A DNA stretch of 64,000 nt. It comes from Gemmatimonadota bacterium (lineage in GTDB: Bacteria > Gemmatimonadota > Gemmatimonadetes > Gemmatimonadales > Gemmatimonadaceae). The translations under genes were made by a program, and so were the position numbers. Shown piece after piece: positions 40,548-50,718 of this stretch. The DNA is taken from assembly GCA_028287235.1 (NCBI GenBank), contig JAQBQB010000025.1, positions 124,001 to 188,000 on the forward strand. Reading direction: 5' to 3'. How positions within the stretch are numbered: the first letter of the stretch is position 1; every line of letters begins with the position of its first letter. The notes beneath the pieces were generated by a model. That model made no database searches, had not been told where the DNA came from, and worked only from the letters and a program-made list of their open reading frames with translations.

Positions 40548-43073
40548 ATGACCGCTCCAAACAACCGCGAACGCATTCTTCCGCGCCTGATCGACGACGA
40601 GATCAAAGAGTCGTTCATCAACTACTCGATGAGCGTCATCGTGTCGCGCGCGCTCCCCGACGTGCGCGACGGATTGAAGCCCGTGCACCGCCGCGTGCTG
40701 TACGCGATGAACGAGCTCGGGCTCGTGCCCGGCCGTCCGTTCAAGAAGTGCGCGACGGTGGTCGGCGAAGTGCTCGGCAAGTATCACCCGCACGGCGACT
40801 CGTCGGTGTACGACGCGCTCGTGCGCATGGTGCAGGAGTTCTCGCTCCGCTATCCGCTCATCGATGGCCAGGGCAACTTCGGGTCGGTCGAAGGCGACGG
40901 CGCGGCGGCGTACCGCTACACCGAATCGCGCTTGATGCCGATCTCGATGGAGATGTTGGCGGACATCGACAAGAACACCGTCAACTTCGTTCCCAACTTC
41001 GACGATCAGCTCGAGGAGCCTTCGGTGCTGCCTTCGGGCGTGCCGAACCTGCTCGTCAACGGATCGTCGGGGATCGCGGTGGGTATGGCGACGAACATTC
41101 CGCCGCACAACCTCCGCGAGATCGTCTCGGCGATCGTCCACATGATCGACAATCCCGACACCACGATCGATCAGTTGCGGAAGATCGTGAAGGGTCCCGA
41201 TTTCCCCACCGGCGGCTACATCTACGGCCGTGCCGGCATCAAGGATTATCAGGAGACGGGCCGCGGCCGCATCGTCATGCGCGCTCGCGCGGTGATCGAG
41301 GAGAAGGAGTCGTCGAACAAGTCGCAGATCGTCATCACCGAGATCCCGTACCAGGTCAACAGCGCGAAGCTGATCGAGAACATCGCCGACCTCGTGCGCG
41401 ACAAGAAGCTCGAGGGCATCTCCGACCTGCGCAACGAGTCCGACCGCGACGGCATGCGCATCGTGGTGGAGCTCAAGCGCGACGCCATTCCGCGCGTGGT
41501 GCTCAACCAGCTCTACAAGCACACGGCGATGCAGTCGACGTTCGGCGTGATCATGCTGGCGCTGGTGCCGGACGCCCGCACGGGCAGCCTGGTGCCGAAG
41601 GTGATGGGGCTGCAGGAGATCCTCCATCACTACATCGAGCACCGCCACGTCGTCATCGTGCGGCGCACGCAGTTCGACCTCGACAAGGCGCTCGAGCGCG
41701 AGCACATCCTCGAAGGCCTCAAGATCGCCGTCGACAACATCGACGAAGTGATCAAGGTCATCCGGGCGGCGAGCGACACGCCCACGGCGAGCACGCAACT
41801 CCAGACGCGCTTCAAGCTTTCCGAGCGGCAGGCCGAAGCGATTCTCAACATGCGTCTCGCCAAGCTCACCGGCCTCGAGATCGAGAAGCTGGAAGAGGAG
41901 CTGGCCGAAGTGCGTGCGTTCGTCAAGGCGTGCCGCGAGCTGCTGGCGTCGAAGGATCTTCGCATGAAGGTCCTCAAGGACGAGCTCTCGGAGATCAACA
42001 AGAAGTTCGGCGACGAGCGGCGCACCGAGATCACGAGCGACGAAGGCGAGTTCACGATCGAGGACCTCATCGCCGAAGAGGAGATGGTCGTCACCATCTC
42101 GCACTCCGGCTACATCAAGCGGACTTCGGCGTCGACCTACAAGAAGCAGCGGCGGGGCGGGCGCGGGAACAACGGCGCCACGCTCAAAGACGAGGATTTC
42201 GTCGAGCATCTCTTCGTCGCGTCGACGCACGACTACGTGCTCGCGTTCACCGACGACGGGCGCTGCTTCTGGCTCAAGGTGCACGAGATCCCGCAGGCCG
42301 GCCGCGCGGCCAAGGGCAAGCCGATCGTCAACATGATCAACGTGTCGCCCGACACGCAGGTCTCGGCGATCGTCACCGTGCGCACCTTCCCCGACGATCA
42401 GTTTCTGCTGTTCTCGACGAAGAAGGGCACCGTCAAGAAGACGGCGCTGTCGCAGTACTCGAACGTGCGCGCCACGGGCATCAAGGCGATCAAGATCGAG
42501 GACGGCGACGAGCTCATCGACGTGCAGGTCACGACGGGCACGAACGACATCGTGCTCGCCACGCGGCACGGCCTGTCGATTCGCTTCCACGAGCAGGACG
42601 TGCGCGAGATGGGGCGCGACACGACCGGCGTGAAGGGCATCGAGCTGGGCGCGCGCGACGAGATGATCGGGATGGTCGTGATCAAGCGCGAAGCGAACCT
42701 GCTCGTCGTCACCGAGAAGGGCATGGGCAAGTGCTCGCCCATCGATGAATACCGCGTGCAGAAGCGCGGCGGCAAGGGCATCATCACCGTGCACCGCACC
42801 GACAAGACGGGCGACGCGGTATCGATCAAGGAAGTGCTGCCCGACGACGAGCTGATGCTGATCACAAAACAGGGCATTGCCATCCGCATGCCGGTGAAGG
42901 GCATTCGCGTGGCCGGCCGCAACACCCAGGGCGTGAAGCTCGTGAACCTCGAGTCGAACGACTTGGTGATGGACGTCGCGCGCGTGGTGCCGGAAGACGG
43001 CGCCGAAGGGATCGACGACAGTGACGACACGGCGGGCGAAGGTCCCGACGTTGCCGAGGGCGACGAGGAATAA
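40548..43073 (+). CDS. gyrA: DNA gyrase subunit A
   Basis: 841 residues. The breakage-rejoining domain has the active-site tyrosine in [10 protein letters not shown] (about Tyr124). The quinolone-determining region is [16 protein letters not shown]; the positions equal to E. coli Ser83 and Asp87 are Ser85 and Asp89, both wild type. The C-terminal domain has the GyrA box QRRGGRG, which separates gyrase from topoisomerase IV. The acidic end ([21 protein letters not shown]) is usual for GyrA tails. It works with GyrB to introduce negative supercoils. Terminators lie on both sides, so it is a single transcription unit. Confidence 0.97.
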   Translation: MTAPNNRERILPRLIDDEIKESFINYSMSVIVSRALPDVRDGLKPVHRRVLYAMNELGLVPGRPFKKCATVVGEVLGKYHPHGDSSVYDALVRMVQEFSLRYPLIDGQGNFGSVEGDGAAAYRYTESRLMPISMEMLADIDKNTVNFVPNFDDQLEEPSVLPSGVPNLLVNGSSGIAVGMATNIPPHNLREIVSAIVHMIDNPDTTIDQLRKIVKGPDFPTGGYIYGRAGIKDYQETGRGRIVMRARAVIEEKESSNKSQIVITEIPYQVNSAKLIENIADLVRDKKLEGISDLRNESDRDGMRIVVELKRDAIPRVVLNQLYKHTAMQSTFGVIMLALVPDARTGSLVPKVMGLQEILHHYIEHRHVVIVRRTQFDLDKALEREHILEGLKIAVDNIDEVIKVIRAASDTPTASTQLQTRFKLSERQAEAILNMRLAKLTGLEIEKLEEELAEVRAFVKACRELLASKDLRMKVLKDELSEINKKFGDERRTEITSDEGEFTIEDLIAEEEMVVTISHSGYIKRTSASTYKKQRRGGRGNNGATLKDEDFVEHLFVASTHDYVLAFTDDGRCFWLKVHEIPQAGRAAKGKPIVNMINVSPDTQVSAIVTVRTFPDDQFLLFSTKKGTVKKTALSQYSNVRATGIKAIKIEDGDELIDVQVTTGTNDIVLATRHGLSIRFHEQDVREMGRDTTGVKGIELGARDEMIGMVVIKREANLLVVTEKGMGKCSPIDEYRVQKRGGKGIITVHRTDKTGDAVSIKEVLPDDELMLITKQGIAIRMPVKGIRVAGRNTQGVKLVNLESNDLVMDVARVVPEDGAEGIDDSDDTAGEGPDVAEGDEE

Positions 43074-43102
43074 CGTATCCCGTTTGGGATGCAATCGACC
43101 GC

Positions 43103-43134
43103 AAAGGGCCGGCGCGCGTGCGCCGGCCCTTTTT
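43103..43134 (+). terminator. Strong rho-independent terminator after gyrA
   Basis: Stem AAAGGGCCGGCGC with GCGCCGGCCCTTT (13 bp, perfect), GCGT loop, five T's. Confidence 0.9.
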
Positions 43135-43219
43135 GCGATGATGTAACGAAATGTTGCACGACTTAAATCTTTCCGCCCTGCGAAATTACGTGTAGCTTAG
43201 GGTCCTTCCCACATCTCTG

Positions 43220-44500
43220 ATGTCCTCCCCAGCCCGTATCGAGCGAGAAGAGACCCCGATGACCCTCACTCCGTCCGCGGCGAGGGTCACGCAGGAGCTC
43301 CCACTGATCTCCGTGGAGCTCGGAGAGGCCCTGCTCATCGAGCAGGCGAACCTCCGCTGCGAGGTCCTGCTCTGGCAGCGCTGGGTACGCTATCTGGCGC
43401 TCGGCGCGATGGTGCTCCTCACCCTCGTCTTCAGCTCCACGGTGCAGGACGCGCTGTTGCCGTTGGCGCTCATCGCCGCCGGGTACATCGGCGTGGTGAT
43501 GTCGACGGCGTGGATCCTTCAGCACAACGCGTCGCGCGCCGCGCAGACCTGGTTCCCGTCGCTCCTGCTGACTGCCGACATCGCGGCCCTCGCCGGATTC
43601 TGCTACCTCACGAGCGCGCCGCTTCAGCTCCATCGCATCCTGCTGCTCGGCTTCCTGTCGATCCAGCTCGGCGTCTTCTATTTCGGACGCCGGCACGGAT
43701 TGCTCGCCGCGTCGCTCACGGTCGTCGCGTACCTGGTGTTCACGCTCGGCGTGCCGGCGTTCATTCCCGGACCGCCGCCCACGGGGCTCAGCGTCGCGTT
43801 CAACGTCACGCTGTTCTCGATCATCAGCACGGTGCTGATCTACACCTTCGGCAGCTTCCGCGAGCGCATGGACTCGTTGCGGATGTACTGCAAGGTGGTC
43901 GAGCGGGGCGAAGTGGCGACCCTTCCGCAGCTCGGCGCCGAGCGCTGGCCCGACGAGCTCACGCTGCTGGCGCGCAGCTTCCAGTCCATGCACGTGCGGC
44001 TCGCCGAGCAGATCGGCAGCGATCCGCTCACGGGGTGCATGAATCGCCGCTCGCTCGAGGCGCGGCTGCGCGTCGACCTTCGCCAGGCGCGGCGCCGCGG
44101 AACCACGGTTGCGGTAACGGCCATCGATCTCGATCATTTCAAGGAGATCAACGATTCGCGCGGCCACCCGGTCGGCGACGTCGTGCTGCAACAGCTCGCC
44201 GGCATCATGAAGCAGACGGCGCGCGACACGGACGCGGTGGCCCGCTTCGGCGGCGACGAGTTCGTGATCATCCTGCCGGACACCGGCTGGCAGGGCGCGC
44301 TCACCTTCGCTGAACGCCTTCGTCGTCGCGTCGACGACTACACCTTCGGACCACCTGGAACACCGATGAGCATCACGATCTCCGTTGGCGTCGCCCTCGG
44401 GCGCGGCAGCGATCCGATTTCCACCGACATGCTGCTCAAGGAAGCAGACGCCGCTCTCTACAAGGCCAAGGCCGCCGGACGGAATCGGGTGTTCTCTTGA
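43220..44500 (+). CDS. Membrane diguanylate cyclase (GGDEF)
   Basis: 426 residues. About six membrane segments (residues about 55-220) are followed by a short linker and a GGDEF domain with the intact FGGDEF active site (about 344) and the inhibitory I-site RDTD five residues before it. It makes cyclic di-GMP in response to a membrane-borne signal. An ATG at 43259 (M14) is an alternative start. The gene opens a run of tightly overlapping genes: its stop overlaps the TTG of the threonine dehydratase. Confidence 0.9.
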   Translation: MSSPARIEREETPMTLTPSAARVTQELPLISVELGEALLIEQANLRCEVLLWQRWVRYLALGAMVLLTLVFSSTVQDALLPLALIAAGYIGVVMSTAWILQHNASRAAQTWFPSLLLTADIAALAGFCYLTSAPLQLHRILLLGFLSIQLGVFYFGRRHGLLAASLTVVAYLVFTLGVPAFIPGPPPTGLSVAFNVTLFSIISTVLIYTFGSFRERMDSLRMYCKVVERGEVATLPQLGAERWPDELTLLARSFQSMHVRLAEQIGSDPLTGCMNRRSLEARLRVDLRQARRRGTTVAVTAIDLDHFKEINDSRGHPVGDVVLQQLAGIMKQTARDTDAVARFGGDEFVIILPDTGWQGALTFAERLRRRVDDYTFGPPGTPMSITISVGVALGRGSDPISTDMLLKEADAALYKAKAAGRNRVFS

Positions 44501-45489
44501 CCGTCTCGCAATTGGACTCGCCATTGGACTCGCGATTGGTGTCGCTCGGCGACCTCGAGGCCGCCGCCCGTGTCTTGAAGCCCGTCGCCGTTCGCACGCC
44601 CCTGCTGCCGGCCGACGCCATCTCCGATCACGTCGGCATGCCGGTGCGGATCAAGCCGGAGATGTTGCAGCGCGGCGGCGCGTTCAAGTTTCGCGGCGCG
44701 TACAACTTCCTGTCGCGCATGGATCCCGAAGTGCGGAAGCGCGGTGTGATTGCGCCGTCGTCGGGAAATCATGCGCAGGCCGTGGCACTCGCGGCCAAAC
44801 TGTTCGGCATTCCGGCCACCGTCGTCATGCCCACCACGGTGACGCCGGCCAAGCGCGGCGGTGCGGAACGGCTGGGTGCACGCGTGGTGCTCGCGGGCAA
44901 GACGACGGCCGATCGCATGTCGAAGGCCGAAGAGCTGGTCGAGCAGGAAGGGCTGTCGATGGTGCCGCCGTACGACCATCCCTGGATCATCGCGGGGCAG
45001 GGTACCGTGGGACTCGAGATCGCCGACGACATGCCCGACGTCGAGGCGGTGCTCGTGCCGGTCGGCGGCGGCGGGTTCAGCGCCGGACTCGCGACGGCAA
45101 TCAAGCTGCGTCTTCCGAACGCACGCGTCATCGGCGTCGAGCCCACGGGCGCGGCCAAGCTGAGTCGTGCCCGCGCGGCGGGAAAGCCGGTGAAGCTCGA
45201 TCACACCGCCGGTCTCGCCGACGGGTTGCTCGCGGTGGAGATCGGGCATCTCACCTTCGCGCACCATCAGCAGTACATCGACGATGTGGTGCTCGTCGAC
45301 GACGAGGCGCTGTGCCGCGCCATGCGTCTCCTGCTCGACCGCATGAAGCTCGTCGTAGAGCCCAGCGGCGCCATCACCGTCGCCGCGCTCATGGAAGGGA
45401 AGTTCAAGCCGCGCGGACCGACGGTCGCAGTCTTGAGTGGCGGCAACATCGAGTGGGACGGACTTCGTGAGCTCCTCGGCGGCGGGTGA
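44497..45489 (+). CDS. Threonine/serine dehydratase (threonine ammonia-lyase)
   Basis: 330 residues from a TTG at 44497 that overlaps the previous stop (TTGA). The PLP lysine is in GAFKFRGA (about Lys64), the SSGNHAQ loop and the glycine loop VGGGGFSAG are intact, and the length fits the short catabolic type without a C-terminal regulatory ACT domain. The reaction is L-threonine to 2-oxobutyrate and ammonia (or serine to pyruvate). Its position between two cyclic di-GMP genes is unusual. Serine racemase-like or other fold II enzymes remain possible. Confidence 0.88.
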   Translation: MTVSQLDSPLDSRLVSLGDLEAAARVLKPVAVRTPLLPADAISDHVGMPVRIKPEMLQRGGAFKFRGAYNFLSRMDPEVRKRGVIAPSSGNHAQAVALAAKLFGIPATVVMPTTVTPAKRGGAERLGARVVLAGKTTADRMSKAEELVEQEGLSMVPPYDHPWIIAGQGTVGLEIADDMPDVEAVLVPVGGGGFSAGLATAIKLRLPNARVIGVEPTGAAKLSRARAAGKPVKLDHTAGLADGLLAVEIGHLTFAHHQQYIDDVVLVDDEALCRAMRLLLDRMKLVVEPSGAITVAALMEGKFKPRGPTVAVLSGGNIEWDGLRELLGGG

Positions 45490-46954
45490 TACCGAGCACG
45501 TCGTCGTCGCGGAAGCGCACCCCGTCATTGCCGGGGCGCTTTCCTGGCTGCTCCGTGAGCACGGGTACGCCGTTACCGCGGTCGCCGATCGCGAAGCGCT
45601 CTTCGCCGCGATCGGCAGGGCAACGCCCGATCTGATCCTGCTCGACGGCGACGCCGTCGAGCGGGACGGCGCGATCCTCGGACAACTCCGCAGCGACAAA
45701 CGGTGGCACGACGTGCGTGTCATCGTAACGGCGCCGTGGGCCGCTGTGGAGGACGGCGGCGCCGGTCTGCCGTGGGGCGCCGACGACTGCGTCAGCAAGC
45801 CGTATCGCGTGCCGGAGCTGCTCGGCCGCGTGCGCACACAGCTCCGCGCCAGCGGACAGCTCCGCGCGGCGCGTGCAGCGCTGCGCGACACCGCCGCGGA
45901 GCTCGAGCGCGCGCGCGAAGACGCCGTGAGCAACCGCCGGCTCATCGACATTCTGCACGAGGTTACGGGCGAGCTGTCGGCGACGGAGATCTACCGCATC
46001 CTCGCGCGGCGGGTCGCGCGGGCATTAGAGATCTCACACTGCTCCGTCGTGCTCGCCCGCCCGGGCGACGTCGTGGGCACGGTGGCCGCGGCCGTGGAAG
46101 ATCCGTCGATTCAGAATGTCGACATCCAGCTCGATCACTACCCCGAGATCACGACCGCGCTCGAGTCGTCGCGGCCGGTGCTGGTGGAAGACGCCCGGAT
46201 CCATCCGTTGTTCGCGCACATGCGCGACCTCTGGGTTCAGGAAGGGAAGACGGTCGACATTCGGTCGGTGGCGACGATTCCGTTCTCCATCGATCGCTGG
46301 CGAGCCGGCGTGCTGTTCCTTCGCACCGATCGCGACGAGCGCAGCCTGACGAGCGAAGACGTCGACTTCGCCGACATCGTGATCCGCGCGGCAGTCGCCG
46401 CGATCCGGCGCGCGCAGGCGCTCGAGACCACGCGCGCCGACAACCGCCGGCTCGAGGCGCTGGCGACGACCGATCCTCTCACGCGCGTGCTCAATCGGCG
46501 CGCGCTGCTCGATCGCCTCACCGCCGAGGTGGACCGCGCGCGGCGCTTCAGCTCGTCCTTGTCTCTTCTGTTGCTCGACGTCGATCACTTCAAGCAGATC
46601 AACGACACGGCCGGCCACCTCGCCGGAGACAGCGTGCTTCGCCAACTCGGCGCGCTGCTCGAGGATGCGATCCGCAAAGTCGACATCGTCGCGCGCTACG
46701 GCGGCGAGGAGTTCGTCGCGATCCTGCCGGAGACGGCGCTCGACGGCGGTGTGACGTTCGCCGAACGGCTGCGCGAGCGGATCGCCGCCAAGGCGTTCGA
46801 CGTGGGCGCGGAGCATCCCGTGCATTTGACGGTGAGCGTCGGGATCGCCACCTTTCCCTCCCCCCGCGTCGCGTCGACCGAGGATCTCTTCGCCCGTGCT
46901 GACGAAGCGCTGTATCGCGCGAAATCCGGCGGGCGCAACCAGGTACGTACCTGA
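45467..46954 (+). CDS. Response regulator with REC-GAF-GGDEF domains
   Basis: 495 residues from a GTG at 45467, overlapping the previous gene by 23 bp. The receiver domain has the phospho-acceptor Asp in LILLDGDA (about Asp60) and the conserved Lys in CVSKPYR. Then come a coiled coil (about 128-165), a GAF domain (about 165-315) and a GGDEF domain with GGEEF (about 412) and an I-site RKVD five residues before. It is a soluble diguanylate cyclase probably activated by phosphorylation, perhaps also by a small molecule at the GAF domain. The histidine kinase is not in the window. Confidence 0.92.
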   Translation: MSSSAAGDTEHVVVAEAHPVIAGALSWLLREHGYAVTAVADREALFAAIGRATPDLILLDGDAVERDGAILGQLRSDKRWHDVRVIVTAPWAAVEDGGAGLPWGADDCVSKPYRVPELLGRVRTQLRASGQLRAARAALRDTAAELERAREDAVSNRRLIDILHEVTGELSATEIYRILARRVARALEISHCSVVLARPGDVVGTVAAAVEDPSIQNVDIQLDHYPEITTALESSRPVLVEDARIHPLFAHMRDLWVQEGKTVDIRSVATIPFSIDRWRAGVLFLRTDRDERSLTSEDVDFADIVIRAAVAAIRRAQALETTRADNRRLEALATTDPLTRVLNRRALLDRLTAEVDRARRFSSSLSLLLLDVDHFKQINDTAGHLAGDSVLRQLGALLEDAIRKVDIVARYGGEEFVAILPETALDGGVTFAERLRERIAAKAFDVGAEHPVHLTVSVGIATFPSPRVASTEDLFARADEALYRAKSGGRNQVRT

Positions 46955-48096
46955 TGAATCGCTGCCCGACCTGCGGAACGACGTACCCGGACGACGCGCG
47001 CTTCTGTACGCGCGACGGGACCAGGCTGCTCACGCCGGCGGGCGACACGGCGATGACTCCCCCGCTCGGATCGCCGGTGATTGGAGATTCCGGGTCGATG
47101 TCGCGGGTGACTCCACCGAGGCCCACGACTCCGGCTTCACGCGGCGATTCAGTCACACCGCTCACGCACTTCAACCTCACGGGCAAGACGCTGCAAGGTC
47201 GCTACGAGGTCGTGAAGAAGGTCGGCGAGGGGGGGATGTCGTTCGTCTATCTCGCGAACGACGTCTCCACGCGGGAGCGGTATGCGATCAAGGTGTTGTC
47301 GGCTGCGCTGTCGCAGGACGCGAATGCAATGGCGCGGCTTCGTCGCGAAGCGAGCCTCGGCATGCGCCTGGCCCATCCGAACGTCTGCCACATCATCCGG
47401 CTCGGCGAAACGGAAGACGGCCTGGTGTACGTCGTCATGCCCTTCGTCGAAGGCGAGATCCTCGCCGACCGGACGAACCGGCGCGGGCACATTCCCCTCA
47501 ACGAGACCGTACGCCTGTTGCGCGACATGGCGGCGGGCCTGAACGTGGCGCACGACCTCAAGATCGTGCACCGCGACCTCAAGCCGGAGAACATCATGGT
47601 GTGCACCCGTCCCGACGGGACGGACTACGCCGTGGTCATGGATTTCGGGCTCGCGAAGGAGCGCAAGGCGGGCGCCGAGCTGCAGAAGCTCACGGCCACG
47701 GGGATCATCCTGGGCACGCCCGAATTCATGAGTCCCGAACAGCTGCGTGGGAAGCCGCTCGACGCGCGAACCGACATCTATTCGCTGGCGCTCATGACGT
47801 ACGAAATGCTCACGGGCAAGCTGCCGTTTCAGGGCCGCACGCAGCAGGAGATGATGATCGCACGATTGCGGAGCGAGCCCACGCCGCTGCGGAAGATGCG
47901 CCCAGAGCTCGACTTCCCCGAAGCGGTCGAGCGCGTGCTCGCCAAGGCGATGCAGCGCAATCCCGACGAGCGCTATCAGACGACATGCGAGTTCTCTGAT
48001 GCGTTCACGGCCGCGGCGGCGGAGCGTGCCGCGCTGCCCGGCACAAACACCCTGGCCGCCGACGGCGGACTTCTCGGCAAGCTGTTCGGTCGCTGA
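46954..48096 (+). CDS. Serine/threonine protein kinase with N-terminal zinc-ribbon
   Basis: 380 residues. An N-terminal CPTC...CTRD motif (residues 4-21) is a small zinc-ribbon. The kinase domain (about 80-345) has the glycine loop GEGGMSFVYL, Lys113 in YAIKVL, catalytic loop HRDLKPENIM (Asp208), DFG (Asp230) and SPEQLRG. All are intact, so it should be active. No membrane helix is visible, in contrast to PknB-type kinases. The ATG shares a base with the previous stop (TGATG). Substrates are unknown, but the operon context with cyclic di-GMP enzymes suggests regulation of signalling. Confidence 0.93.
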   Translation: MNRCPTCGTTYPDDARFCTRDGTRLLTPAGDTAMTPPLGSPVIGDSGSMSRVTPPRPTTPASRGDSVTPLTHFNLTGKTLQGRYEVVKKVGEGGMSFVYLANDVSTRERYAIKVLSAALSQDANAMARLRREASLGMRLAHPNVCHIIRLGETEDGLVYVVMPFVEGEILADRTNRRGHIPLNETVRLLRDMAAGLNVAHDLKIVHRDLKPENIMVCTRPDGTDYAVVMDFGLAKERKAGAELQKLTATGIILGTPEFMSPEQLRGKPLDARTDIYSLALMTYEMLTGKLPFQGRTQQEMMIARLRSEPTPLRKMRPELDFPEAVERVLAKAMQRNPDERYQTTCEFSDAFTAAAAERAALPGTNTLAADGGLLGKLFGR

Positions 48097-48098
48097 TC

Positions 48099-49751
48099 GT
48101 GATACGACGCAGGCTCGCGCGCGCCAGCGTGACGGTGGCATTGAGCACCGCGGTCGCGCGCGGCGCGTCGGGACAACAGATTCGGCCCTACCGCCCGGCG
48201 TTCGACGTGCAGGACTACGCGATTACGCTGGATCTGCCCGACACCGGAGCCGTGATCCACGGAAACGCCGTGCTCACCGTCGCGCGCACGGCGAAAGCGG
48301 ATACGCTGGTGCTGGACCTGCTCGACCTCCACGTCAACGGCGTCACCGTCGACGGACGTGCCGTGGCCTTCGCGCGCGGCGCGGCGACGGTGGCGATCCC
48401 GTTGCCACGGAAGAGCGGTGCGCGGCCAACGTATCAGGTCGCGGTGGACTACGGCGGTGCGGTGAAGGACGGCCTGATCATCCGCCAGGACAGCGCCGGC
48501 CGTTGGACGTACTTCGGCGACAACTTCCCCGACCGCGCGCGCCACTGGATTCCGAGCATCGACCACCCGAGCGACAAGGCGACGGTGACGTGGCGCGTTC
48601 GGGCACCCGCCGGACGCACGGTCGTCGCGAACGGAACGCTGGTGGGAACGCGCACGCTTCGCGACGATCGCGGCGCGGAGCGAGTCGAGACCGAGTGGCG
48701 CGAGTCGCGTCCGATCTCGGTCTATCTCATGGTCGTCGCCGCCGCGCCGCTCGTGGAATTCGATCTCGGCGATACCGACTGTGGCCTCGCCGAACTGCAG
48801 CGATGCGTTCCCCAATCGGTCTATGTGGCGCCGGAGCAGCGCGCCGCGCTGCCCGGGCCGTTTGGCCGCGCGGCGGAGATCATTCAATTCTACTCACGGC
48901 TCGTGGGGCCGTTCCCCTACGAGAAGCTGGCGCACCTCCAGTCGTCGACTCGCTTCGGGGGCATGGAGAACGCGAGCGCCATCTTCTACTCGGACCGAGC
49001 CATTCGGCGTGGCACGCTGCACGACGACGTCGTGGCGCACGAGACCGCGCATCAGTGGTTCGGCGACGCTGTGACCGAGCGCGAGTGGGCGCACGTTTGG
49101 CTGTCGGAAGGATTCGCTACCTACTTCGCCGCGCTCTGGACTCGCGCCGCGCGAGGCGACAGCGCCTTTCGCGTCGAGATGACGGGAATCCGGGCCGCGA
49201 TTCTCGCCGACACGACGGCCGTACCGAAACGCCCGGTAATCGACACGATCGAGACCGACTACATGTCGCTGCTGAATCGCAACAGCTACAACAAGGGCGG
49301 GTTCGTGCTGCACATGCTGCGCGAGCAGGTGGGGGAGCGAGCCTTCTTCGACGCGATCCGCGCCTACTACGCCAAACACCGGCACTCCACGGCGCTCACC
49401 GACGATCTCCGTGCCGAAATGGAGCACGCGTCGAAGCAATCGCTCGGTTGGTTCTTCGATCAATGGCTGCGGCGTCCGGGCTATCCCGAAGTGACGGCGA
49501 CGTGGTCGTATGACCCGAGCGCCCACGAAGTCGTCATTGGAGTGACTCAGGGGTCGCGCTTCGGCGCGTTTCAGTTTCCGCTCACGGTCGCAGTGGTCGA
49601 TTCGGCAGGGGTGGCGCACCGCGCCACGCTCCAGATGCCGGCGACTTCGGGCGTAACGCGGCAACTGCGCATCGCGCTCGCGTCCCCGCCCGTCCGTGTG
49701 ATCGTCGATCCGGACGCGGAGCTCTTGGCGACGATGACGGTGATGCAGTGA
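48099..49751 (+). CDS. Secreted M1 family aminopeptidase
   Basis: 550 residues from a GTG at 48099. The zinc site is HETAHQWFGD (His314, Glu315, His318) with the third ligand in WLSEGFATYF (Glu337). The substrate-binding GGMEN (about 287-291) is present. A signal peptide (about 1-25) is visible and the length is that of the short M1 type. It removes N-terminal residues of peptides outside the cytoplasm. It begins two bases after the kinase stop and ends one base overlapping the next gene. Confidence 0.92.
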   Translation: MIRRRLARASVTVALSTAVARGASGQQIRPYRPAFDVQDYAITLDLPDTGAVIHGNAVLTVARTAKADTLVLDLLDLHVNGVTVDGRAVAFARGAATVAIPLPRKSGARPTYQVAVDYGGAVKDGLIIRQDSAGRWTYFGDNFPDRARHWIPSIDHPSDKATVTWRVRAPAGRTVVANGTLVGTRTLRDDRGAERVETEWRESRPISVYLMVVAAAPLVEFDLGDTDCGLAELQRCVPQSVYVAPEQRAALPGPFGRAAEIIQFYSRLVGPFPYEKLAHLQSSTRFGGMENASAIFYSDRAIRRGTLHDDVVAHETAHQWFGDAVTEREWAHVWLSEGFATYFAALWTRAARGDSAFRVEMTGIRAAILADTTAVPKRPVIDTIETDYMSLLNRNSYNKGGFVLHMLREQVGERAFFDAIRAYYAKHRHSTALTDDLRAEMEHASKQSLGWFFDQWLRRPGYPEVTATWSYDPSAHEVVIGVTQGSRFGAFQFPLTVAVVDSAGVAHRATLQMPATSGVTRQLRIALASPPVRVIVDPDAELLATMTVMQ

Positions 49752-50701
49752 TGATCAATCGACGAAAGTTCGCGGCGCTCCTGGCCGCCGTGATGGCGAT
49801 GCGGGCCGAGGCCCAGTCTGTTCCGCGCGCCGACTCGCTCCTCCAGATCGGCGCGCTCGCGAGCGCAGAATCGCTGTACTACGCGGCGGCCCGCGTTCGC
49901 CCACGCGATCCGATCGCGCGGTGGGCGCTCGGGCGCTATCTGGTCGCGCGCGGCGCGAGCCGCGTGGGCGCGACGCTGTTCGAGGAGTCGCTTCGGTTCG
50001 GCGGCGAGCCGGCAATCGTGGGACGCGATCTGGTGCCCGTGTATCTCGCGATCGGCGAGTACGCGCCGCTCGCCGCGCTCACTGCCGCGACGCCCGCCGA
50101 GCGTGCGCGCGCGAAGTGGCTCGTGGCGCACGCGACACGCGTGCACGCGCCCGACTCGGCGCTGGCTGCCGTGTTTCGACCCGCTACCGACAGCGGAAGC
50201 ATCGGCTCGATTCCCATTCGCATCAACGGCCGCGCCGTCGACGCGACGGTCAGTGCGCGCGTGCAGGGAATCGTCGTATCGGATACGACGCTCATTGCGC
50301 GCGGATTACACACCTTCGACGGCGGCGTTCCGCGCGCCGCACGGATCACCGTTCTCGCCGCGGCGGATTCGGTGGGGATCGGGCGGCTGGGGATGAGCAA
50401 CTATCCCGTGACCGTCGCGCACCTCGACGGCGCGCAGCGCGCGATGATCGGCCTCGACATGCTTGGCAGGCTGGCGCCGACCTTCGATCCCAAGGCGAAC
50501 CGCGTAACGCTGCACATCGGGGGAGCCGCGCCGTCGAGCGCGGCGGCCAATCACTTCCTGACGCTGAGCGCCGGCTCTGATCTTCGGATCATGCAGGGCG
50601 GTGGCTGGATCTCGGTGACGCGGCCGCAGATCGCCCGCTTCCTGCGCGAGCGCCGATGGACCTTCGACGGCAAGCGCGGAGAGCTGATCGTCGAGCCGTG
50701 A
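49751..50701 (+). CDS. Exported TPR/retropepsin-like protein lacking the DTG motif
   Basis: 316 residues from the ATG at 49751. The start MINRRKFAALLAAVMAMRAEAQ is a signal peptide. Residues about 25-130 form helical TPR-like repeats. Residues about 155-265 follow the retropepsin-like aspartic peptidase pattern (IPIRINGRAVDATV, GIVVSD, ARGL, IGLDMLGRLAPTFDPKANRVTL), but the catalytic DTGA is replaced by SARV, so no protease activity is expected. It may act as a binding or sensor subunit for the M1 aminopeptidase that precedes it. The relation is by pattern and needs a structure comparison. Confidence 0.7.
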   Translation: MINRRKFAALLAAVMAMRAEAQSVPRADSLLQIGALASAESLYYAAARVRPRDPIARWALGRYLVARGASRVGATLFEESLRFGGEPAIVGRDLVPVYLAIGEYAPLAALTAATPAERARAKWLVAHATRVHAPDSALAAVFRPATDSGSIGSIPIRINGRAVDATVSARVQGIVVSDTTLIARGLHTFDGGVPRAARITVLAAADSVGIGRLGMSNYPVTVAHLDGAQRAMIGLDMLGRLAPTFDPKANRVTLHIGGAAPSSAAANHFLTLSAGSDLRIMQGGGWISVTRPQIARFLRERRWTFDGKRGELIVEP

Positions 50702-50718
50702 GTCGACATGAGTCGACG

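Noticed and set aside
40780-40830. Quinolone-resistance changes in gyrA
   Set aside because: The residues equal to Ser83 and Asp87 are unchanged (Ser85 and Asp89). The Ser at the position of Ala84 is not a known strong resistance change.
40542-43094. 850-codon open frame antisense to gyrA
   Set aside because: It mirrors gyrA exactly and has the low-complexity composition of a high-GC antisense frame. gyrA is unmistakable.
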